Of a stretch of 64,000 nucleotides of DNA, positions 60,901 through 64,000 are shown piece after piece. Numbering within the stretch: position 1 is the stretch's first letter; the number at the start of each line of letters is the position of its first letter. The notes beneath the pieces were generated by a model. That model was not told the DNA's origin. It saw only the letters and a program-made list of their open reading frames with translations, and made no database searches. A program made the position numbers and the translations under genes. Source of the stretch: Chaenocephalus aceratus (taxonomy: Eukaryota; Chordata; Actinopteri; Perciformes; Channichthyidae); the NCBI GenBank assembly GCA_023974075.1, contig JAMFTG010000618.1, positions 62,001-126,000 on the forward strand. Direction: 5' to 3'.

Positions 60901-63102
60901 TCTTCCTGCTTCTTCAAGATGCCGCCGCCGCTCTTCTGGAAACTTCTGACTCGGCCCCGTCTGACTACCAGCCTCCACCAAAAAGGAAATATGTTTTTAA
61001 AAACAAGGCGATCACACCCGCCATCATCTATAACCGAGGTACACGATATACCACATTTAGTCCAAAAAACACGAATTTAGTCACAGAGTATAATCTTTTT
61101 TATTCCTTATGTGTGATTTTGTTTTTCTACAGAATTGATTAGAGAAAAGGTCAAAGAGGAGGGGAAAACGATTGAAGGTAAGTTGTGAGTGTGGAAGACG
61201 TGTGATTTTATATCAACGAACAATCCTGAATTTTAACTCGATGGTTTGTTATTTCAGATTTCTGCTTGTCTTGTGGATCCACTGAGCTTCAGGTGCAGCA
61301 CCCGCTGTTCGAAGGTGGTCTTTGTCTCAGATGCAAGGTAATTTAATGACAAATAAGTTTTTACGTGTTATTTGGTGTGCTTCCCTCCATCCCTACCACT
61401 TGTTTTTAACATTTATTAGAACAAGTTCCTTGACAGTGAGTCTCACACAACGTGGTACAGATACAATATCATACTGTTATATATATATATACCAGGTTTT
61501 CCGTTAGCCGGTAAAATGCCTGCTAACGGAAACTCTGCTACACAATTATTATTATTATTATTGAAACATGACCGGTAAGTTTCAAATTTGTCCGTTAAAA
61601 TAAATTCTGTCCGGACATTTGACCGACGAGAAAAAAGTACAATATATAATAGTACTTATCCCCTTATCGGAGAACACCCAGCTAGTAGCCTAGCAACCAA
61701 GCTTCAGCTAGCGAGAGCACGCTCGTGAACCGTTGTGCCGGTGTTATGAATGCCCGCTGAGATGTGCATGCACCTCGCGGGAGCGCGCACGGCGTACAGC
61801 AACAACTCCCAGACATTTCAATGATCTGTACGGTTTGGAAACGGTATCGGTACACGGCGTAACACCGGAGCCTCGCTGCGGGGAAGCTTTGGCGCTGTTC
61901 CGAGTTTGTTCTATCCGTCAAAATGACGGACTGCTTTCAGATTTTTCCGTCATTGTTAAAAAAAATCGGTCATAGACGGAAAATATTCGGTTTACGCGAC
62001 CTCTGCCTCCGGGCGACGTTTGGGTCGACGTCAACCCTAAAAGCGGAGGGGCTGTGGACGCTAAATACCAATCCTACAACAGCAACGATGAAAGATTGTC
62101 GCCAAGGCAGCAGAGCTCAGAAGATACACACACACACACACACACACTTTCACGGCAGTATTTTTTTCTGGTTTCTGTCTAACACGCTAACGCAGTTCTG
62201 TGTGCTGTTATGTTCAGTCATCGTTCTCATGTTGAACGTGAATACATTTACTTTGTAAGTAACTATGGGACGTAATTCTTCTTTCATAGCAATTGTGCTT
62301 CATGCTTTCTTGCCGTGAAATAGATCTTAAATTCGATTGAAAGTGGTCTTTAAAAGGTCTTAAACTTGAGTTGGTGGAACCGGCAGGAGCCCGGTATCTG
62401 TCTAGTGTCCGTTGCTCCAAAGTAGGTTGAGCCAGTTCTTAGTGATCTATTGATGCCAGAGCTCTGAGCATCTTTTCCAATTCCCAACGTCTACCCTCCA
62501 TCTGAAACTCAGCTGCCCCCAACACCACGTCTCTTTCTGCAGGAGAACTTCACAGAGACGCTGTTCCGTTACGATGAAGACGGGTACCAGTCGTACTGCA
62601 CCGTGTGCTGCGCCGGACAGGAAGTCATCCTGTGTGGAAACACCAGCTGCTGCAGGTAAACGTCACCGGTCATTCGATTAATTTGACCTAAAGTGCTCCA
62701 CAGCTTCTCTTGGACTTAAAATCATATATATATTCAGTTTCATATGTAATATTCCATCCCTCACATACTTATGCGTATATAATAACTTGCTTTATTGTTA
62801 ATTTGTCAATTCAACTACTTTCTTGTTTATTTCTTGTCTTTATTTTGTATTGTACGATGCCATGTTTGTTATGCTGCTGCAACACTAACATTACCTCTTA
62901 TCTTCTTATCTCCTCCAGGTGTTTCTGTAAGGGCTGTCTGGAGATCCTGGTGGGTCCGGGGACCTTCGACGCTGTGAAGGATATGGATCCGTGGAGCTGC
63001 TACATGTGTAAACCCTCTATGTGTGCCGGGAACCTCAAACTGAGGCCGGACTGGAGCGTCAAGGTCCAGGACTTCTTCGCCAACAACAGCGCCATGGCCT
63101 TC
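42809..63102 (+). CDS. dnmt3b: DNA (cytosine-5)-methyltransferase 3B-like, CH/transposase-like/PWWP/ADD part (catalytic 3' end outside window)
   Basis: De novo DNA methyltransferase acting in the nucleus. Coding exons: 42809-42935, 43065-43210, 44467-44637, 46586-47889, 48053-48261, 49139-49266, 53498-53627, 54171-54224, 54302-54330, 54790-54939, 55873-55941, 56102-56251, 57094-57201, 58904-59033, 60919-61038, 61133-61177, 61258-61337, 62543-62655, 62919-63102. All have AG/GT borders and matching phases. Domain order: EB1-type CH, BED-like finger with putative hAT-like body, acidic linker, WESSLRQ motif, PWWP, ADD. Seven single-base frame breaks occur in exons 4, 5 and 7 and none in exons 8-20. 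Repaired length to the ADD end is about 1,150 codons, which with a ~300-residue catalytic domain fits the unusually long (~1,400 aa) fish Dnmt3 proteins I recall. Mammalian DNMT3B lacks the CH and transposase-like parts. Which fish paralogue this is cannot be decided here. Confidence 0.85.
43065..43210 (+). CDS. dnmt3b: dnmt3b-like exon 3: CH domain part 2
   Basis: The exon encodes [19 protein letters not shown], then [18 protein letters not shown] and [11 protein letters not shown]. Compared with EB1 (from memory) it keeps the SGA-C-QFMD, PGS, VKF and NF-LL positions. It ends in phase 0 before GTATGC. The fold normally binds microtubule plus ends in EB proteins; whether that holds in a nuclear enzyme is unknown. 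Confidence 0.88.
43646..44367. mobile_element. PIF/Harbinger-type MITE in intron 3
   Basis: The ends TGGCGCTTTTCCACTACAG and CTGCAGTGGAAATGCGCCA are inverted. TAA is duplicated exactly at 43643-43645 and 44368-44370, the 3-bp target typical of PIF/Harbinger. 722 bp, non-coding. Confidence 0.85.
44467..44637 (+). CDS. dnmt3b: dnmt3b-like exon 4: CH domain end and linker, frame broken
   Basis: The exon encodes [20 protein letters not shown], then [10 protein letters not shown] and GYDP, the canonical end of an EB1-type CH domain (NFEF-QWFK...YDP). The frame then meets TGA at 44578-44580. One base further along, the sequence reads as an EB-like linker (VRARRGKN...) up to a GTAACT donor, and only that frame joins exon 5. 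A one-base deletion near 44576 explains this. Alternatively, GTGAGA at 44577 could act as a donor, but that phase hits a stop in exon 5. Confidence 0.75.
44784..45976. mobile_element. hAT-like element inserted in the family A MITE
   Basis: It starts CAGGGGGTCCGCGGGGTCTT with repeated TTAAAAAGTATTAAAA and ends GGTCTTAAAAAAGGTC...GACTCCTGCATACACCCTG, inverted ends of a common fish hAT group. It contains the 24-bp poly-G at 45030-45053. No clean 8-bp target duplication, so boundaries are approximate. Confidence 0.5.
45030..45053. repeat. Poly-G tract
   Basis: 24 consecutive G. Confidence 0.95.
46262..46330 (-). mobile_element. LINE 3'-end-like fragment
   Basis: ATATCTTTATTGTCATCATAC resembles the inverted TGACAATAAA tail motif at 5765-5905. 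Confidence 0.4.
46586..47889 (+). CDS. dnmt3b: dnmt3b-like exon 5: BED-like zinc finger and putative hAT-transposase-like module, several frame breaks
   Basis: This exon of 1,304 bp joins in phase 1 on both sides. It starts [19 protein letters not shown] finger follows with CRAC (46687-46698) and RRHGTLT-H about 20 residues later, a C2-H2 spacing like BED-type fingers of hAT transposases. Later motifs [30 protein letters not shown] and [13 protein letters not shown] resemble, in order, strands of the RNase-H-like fold and the C-x-H region of hAT proteins. The last 204 codons (47277-47889) form one clean helical frame. Frame changes occur near 46760, in G7 46992-46998, A9 47120-47128, G5 47162-47166 and G5 47272-47276. 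Protein similarity continues across each change. The hAT assignment is by motif order only; I cannot confirm catalytic residues. Confidence 0.65.
48053..48261 (+). CDS. dnmt3b: dnmt3b-like exon 6: continuation of transposase-like module
   Basis: Open from phase 1 to phase 0 with no break. It encodes [20 protein letters not shown], then LNPRSRQEV, an acidic [17 protein letters not shown] and a glycine run at 48241-48249. It ends at CAG|GTACAC. It links the exon 5 body to the exon 7 C-terminal motif. Confidence 0.75.
48280..48410 (-). mobile_element. LINE 3'-end-like fragment in intron 6
   Basis: ATTCAAGGCTTTTATTGTCA is the inverted form of the TGACAATGAAAGCTTTGAAT tail seen at 59690-59712. 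Confidence 0.45.
48530..48757. mobile_element. Family A MITE, right half
   Basis: GCACGACCAATCATCTGAGC, TCGTGCCCTCATTGGTCATG, CACTCGAGCCGGTTTCTCC and CCCCACCTTTAA match the other family A copies. The left end is absent. Confidence 0.7.
49139..49266 (+). CDS. dnmt3b: dnmt3b-like exon 7: hAT C-terminal dimerisation-like motif, frame broken
   Basis: It starts [18 protein letters not shown] and, after a one-base loss in GGG 49192-49194, continues [19 protein letters not shown] to the GTCAGT donor. The LVL-LLALP-PP-EAQ pattern resembles the conserved C-terminal (hATC) dimerisation segment of hAT transposases. As written, the unshifted frame stops within the exon. Exon 7 length plus one base restores phase 0 to phase 0. 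Confidence 0.65.
49540..49830. repeat. Diverged TCTCAGAATTCTCACTTTTT repeat, intron 7
   Basis: Loose tandem of AAAATCTCA-GAATTCTCAC-TTTTTTC units of about 25-35 bp. The same motif fills parts of three other introns (53730-54120, 55270-55450, 63180-63790). Confidence 0.7.
50877..51158 (-). pseudogene. BED-type zinc finger fragment of a hAT transposase
   Basis: A 93-codon minus-strand frame contains [20 protein letters not shown] and HLKTHPER: C-x2-C then H-x3-H, the BED finger that starts many hAT transposases. It lies inside hAT element B, so it is probably the first-exon remnant of that element's transposase. No further transposase body is visible. An active host gene is unlikely. Confidence 0.7.
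51165..51374. mobile_element. Family A MITE, right half, inside hAT B
   Basis: GGCTAAAGTAACTGGATGGC, GTGTATTTTCAAATTCTAGC and TACCTACCCCACCTTTAA match the copy at 48530-48757. Confidence 0.7.
52369..52895. mobile_element. hAT-type MITE inside hAT A
   Basis: CAGTGATTCTCAAACTTTTT and ACCCCCATTTGAGAACCACTG are inverted ends of a common fish hAT MITE. The flanking octamers GTTTTGGC and GTACAGGC match at 5 of 8 positions only. Confidence 0.7.
53498..54330 (+). CDS. dnmt3b: dnmt3b-like exons 8-10: acidic serine-rich linker
   Basis: Three small exons, 53498-53627, 54171-54224 and 54302-54330, with phases 0-1-1-0. They encode [49 protein letters not shown] and [10 protein letters not shown]. The sequence is a charged, probably disordered linker between the transposase-like module and the conserved DNMT3 part. 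An ATG in exon 9 (54173) is a possible internal start. Confidence 0.75.
53730..54120. repeat. Diverged TCTCAGAATTCTCACTTTTT repeat, intron 8
   Basis: Same loose tandem motif as 49540-49830, ending about 50 bp before exon 9. Confidence 0.7.
54790..55941 (+). CDS. dnmt3b: dnmt3b-like exons 11-12: WESSLRQ motif region
   Basis: Exon 11 (54790-54939) encodes [20 protein letters not shown] and AVFQAGAS, the WESSLRQ-P-FQAG motif found before PWWP in DNMT3A/B. Exon 12 (55873-55941) encodes [20 protein letters not shown] and VYT, a basic linker. Both are phase 0. Exon 11 opens with ATG, so a short isoform could start there. Confidence 0.85.
55270..55450. repeat. Diverged TCTCAGAATTCTCACTTTTT repeat, intron 11
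   Basis: Several copies of AATCTCAGAATTCTCACTTT and close variants. Confidence 0.65.
56102..56251 (+). CDS. dnmt3b: dnmt3b-like exon 13: PWWP domain part 1
   Basis: It encodes [20 protein letters not shown] and [12 protein letters not shown], then [18 protein letters not shown] is the DNMT3-family form of the PWWP signature and WFGDGMFSE is the following conserved strand. In DNMT3 proteins this domain reads H3K36 methylation and helps target methylation. Phase 0 at both ends, intact. Confidence 0.95.
56295..57093. mobile_element. Intron 13: hAT-like fragments and LINE tail
   Basis: AGTAGGGCTGTACCCGAATATTCG near 56383-56406 resembles the end of a fish hAT element. 56880-56992 ends GACAACAATTTCCTTCGGGA and TGAATAAAGTCTTATCTTATC, a LINE 3' end. 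Boundaries are not resolved. Confidence 0.45.
57094..57201 (+). CDS. dnmt3b: dnmt3b-like exon 14: PWWP domain part 2
   Basis: It encodes [20 protein letters not shown] and [16 protein letters not shown], the C-terminal helices of the DNMT3 PWWP domain. Phase 0 to phase 0, clean borders (CAG|AGC, GAG|GTAAGA). Confidence 0.95.
57202..58159. other. Intron 14, left part: nothing specific
   Basis: AT-rich intron sequence with no recognised repeat or exon. Confidence 0.4.
58160..58736 (+). mobile_element. L2-like LINE fragment in intron 14
   Basis: The decayed C-terminal end of an L2-type ORF reads [34 protein letters not shown] and [17 protein letters not shown] before a stop at 58476. It continues in another frame to a TACAGCACTTTGGCTCGACC tail. 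Several stops and shifts; non-functional. Confidence 0.75.
58771..58890. repeat. 20-bp tandem repeat at the 3' end of intron 14
   Basis: Six units of TGTGTTGACTCAGACAATGT (variant CAGATAATGT), ending 13 bp before exon 15. Each unit carries TTGACTCAG, which looks like a branch site plus an AG acceptor. Confidence 0.9.
58904..59033 (+). CDS. dnmt3b: dnmt3b-like exon 15: post-PWWP helix
   Basis: It encodes [20 protein letters not shown] and [19 protein letters not shown], typical of the segment after PWWP in DNMT3 proteins. Its acceptor lies 13 bp after a 20-bp tandem repeat (58771-58890). Ends in phase 1. Confidence 0.9.
59449..60030. mobile_element. TTAA-flanked MITE, copy 2 (inverted relative to copy 1), intron 15
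   Basis: It starts TTAAAGGTCTCCTATCATC and ends near AAGGACCCAAAATCAG, the reverse complement of the family at 2150-2655, with TTTACATTAGCATCGCTAAC in common inside. A LINE tail is inserted at 59572-59713. Confidence 0.65.
59572..59713 (+). mobile_element. LINE 3'-end fragment nested in the MITE
   Basis: GAATAGACTTTTTGCACTAC...ATATGACAATGAAAGCTTTG...AATCTTGAAT closely matches 5765-5905. Confidence 0.65.
60031..60918. other. Intron 15, right part: nothing specific
   Basis: No exon-like or named repeat sequence recognised. Confidence 0.4.
60919..61177 (+). CDS. dnmt3b: dnmt3b-like exons 16-17: linker into ADD
   Basis: Exon 16 (60919-61038) encodes [20 protein letters not shown], then [11 protein letters not shown] and IIYNRE. 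Exon 17 (61133-61177) encodes [14 protein letters not shown]. The [11 protein letters not shown] stretch is the conserved lead-in to the ADD domain of DNMT3 proteins. Phases are 1-1-1. Confidence 0.92.
61258..61337 (+). CDS. dnmt3b: dnmt3b-like exon 18: ADD domain, GATA-like finger start
   Basis: It encodes [20 protein letters not shown] and GLCLRCK. The two C-x2-C pairs (CLSC, CLRC) form the GATA-like zinc site of the ADD domain. Ends in phase 0. Confidence 0.95.
61338..62542. other. Intron 18: repeat-rich, unresolved
   Basis: It contains a short (TA)n near 61480-61491, an (ATT)n at 61547-61561, an (AC)n at 62125-62147 and a CGTTAGCCGGTAAAATG / GACGGAAAATATTCGG segment that may be a DNA transposon. 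62320-62360 repeats the GGTCTTTAAAAGGTCTTAAA motif of the element at 44784-45976. Confidence 0.4.
62543..62655 (+). CDS. dnmt3b: dnmt3b-like exon 19: ADD domain, PHD-like part
   Basis: It encodes [20 protein letters not shown], then [18 protein letters not shown]. This is the [25 protein letters not shown] signature of the DNMT3 ADD domain, which reads unmethylated H3K4. Zinc-ligand cysteines are present. Ends in phase 2. Confidence 0.96.
62760..62910 (+). mobile_element. LINE/SINE 3'-end-like fragment abutting the exon 20 acceptor
   Basis: AATAACTTGCTTTATTGTTA, ACTTTCTTGTTTATTTCT, TTGTACGATGCCATG and GCTGCAACACTAACATT parallel 23440-23590 in order. The fragment ends within about 15 bp of the exon 20 3' splice site. 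Confidence 0.55.
62919..63102 (+). CDS. dnmt3b: dnmt3b-like exon 20: ADD domain end
   Basis: It encodes [20 protein letters not shown], then [21 protein letters not shown] and [13 protein letters not shown], the end of ADD just before the catalytic domain. It closes in phase 0 before GTACGT. No catalytic exon (for example the PCN motif) is present in 63103-64000, so the gene continues beyond the window. Confidence 0.95.
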
Positions 63103-63111
63103 GTACGTGTT

Positions 63112-63845
63112 ACAAATATCTCCCTGGTCCCCGGCTTGAGCTTCAGTCTCAGAATCCATGTGTTTCTGACTCCAGGATGGAAGTAGTCAAAACTAAAAAA
63201 GAGAATTCGTTGGTATTTTCCTCAAAAATATGACGTTTCCCCAAAATCTGACTTTTCTCTCAACATCGGACTTTTTCCTCAAAAATCTGACTTTTCCTCC
63301 AAAATCTCTAAAAATGACTTTTCCTCAAAAATTCTGACTTTTCCTCCAAAATATGACTTTTTATAAAAATCTCAAAAATATGACTTTTTTTCTCAAACAT
63401 TTAAAAATATCTGACGTTTTCTCAAAAAATATGACTTTTTCAAAAAATTCTGACTTTTTCTCCAAAAATATGACTTTTTCTAAAAAATCTGACTTTTTTC
63501 TCAAAAATCTCAAAATCTGACTTTTTCTGACAAATATCTCCCTGGTCCCCGGCTTGAGCTTCAGTCTCAGGATCCATGTGTTTCTGACTCCAGGATGGAA
63601 GTAGTCAAAACTAAAAAAGAGAATTCGTTGGTATTTTTCTCAAAAATTCTGACTTTTTTTCTCAAAAATATGACTTTCTAAAAATCTCAAAAATATGACT
63701 TTTTTCTCAAACATCAAAAAATTCTGATTTTTTCTCCAAAAATATGACGTTTTCTCTAAAATCTTTAAACTTTTTCTGAATACTTAACATTTTTAATAAT
63801 CCCTGGTCCCCGGCTTGAGCTTCAGCCTCAGGATCCTCTCCAGAA
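63112..63845. repeat. Intron 20: duplicated 105-bp block and CTCAAAAATCTGACTTTTTC repeats
   Basis: 63112-63217 and 63532-63638 are near-identical (CCCTGGTCCCCGGCTTGAGC ... GAATTCGTTGGTATTT). A partial third copy starts at 63801. Between them are loose tandem units of CTCAAAAATATGACTTTTTC, the same style of repeat as in introns 7, 8 and 11. Confidence 0.85.
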
Positions 63846-64000
63846 AGGAAGGAGTCATCACATACAGAGCATCAGCTAGTTCCTGAGCAGTGTCCTTCAC
63901 AGGCTGATATCCAAGAGAGGGAGTCACACAGTCACAAGATGGAGGAACAGAAAGCAGTATCAATGTTTACTTCAGATTAGCTCCACGTCAGAAATGAGCA

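Noticed and set aside
62050..62260. Possible extra dnmt3b exon in intron 18
   Set aside because: Exons 18 and 19 already join in phase across conserved ADD sequence, and the frame here has no ADD similarity.

Overview
The window is nuclear DNA from a vertebrate, almost certainly a ray-finned (teleost) fish. The evidence is GT-AG introns, very frequent (GT)n/(AC)n microsatellites, and a dense load of fish-type repeats (hAT, Harbinger and TTAA-flanked MITEs, L2-like LINE 3' ends, tRNA-derived SINEs). Two single-copy genes can be supported. They lie head to head, in the relative orientation of human NOL4L and DNMT3B on chromosome 20q11.21. All identifications are from reading the sequence; no database search was possible.

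Layout. 1-14.6 kb: no gene; a truncated 27-bp tandem repeat, several MITEs and SINEs, a ~105-bp diverged array split by a Harbinger-like insertion, and many (GT)n tracts. 14.66-16.68 kb: remnant of an LTR-type retroelement (LTR-like leader, 24-codon stub, proline-rich repetitive segment). 16.68-22.93 kb: a ~109-copy array of a 57-bp satellite. 25.57-25.90 kb: first coding exon of a nol4l-like gene on the minus strand, in a GC-rich promoter-like region. 27-37 kb: more repeats, including an inverted 10-copy block of the same 57-bp satellite (31.5-32.0 kb) and a 1.9-kb G-rich 12/11-bp minisatellite (35.2-37.1 kb). 37.9-38.8 kb: a DNA transposon with inverted ends. 39.7-40.7 kb: four diverged ~300-bp tandem units upstream of the next promoter. 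41.0 kb to the window end: a dnmt3b-like gene on the plus strand.

The dnmt3b-like gene is the main content. I trace one untranslated and nineteen coding exons (42,809-63,102). In order they encode an EB1/MAPRE-type calponin-homology (CH) domain, a large module with a BED-like zinc finger and a putative hAT-transposase-like body, an acidic linker, a WESSLRQ-type motif, PWWP and ADD. The catalytic methyltransferase exons lie beyond 64,000. Repairing seven single-base frame breaks would give about 1,150 codons before the catalytic domain. All seven breaks are in exons 4, 5 and 7 and most are in homopolymers; exons 8-20 have none. They are either assembly errors or decay of the N-terminal module.

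How the parts would act together: PWWP and ADD are the known chromatin-reading domains of DNMT3 enzymes. The CH and transposase-like modules are fused in front and would add partner or DNA binding. The gene's own introns hold nested hAT elements of the kind DNA methylation usually silences.
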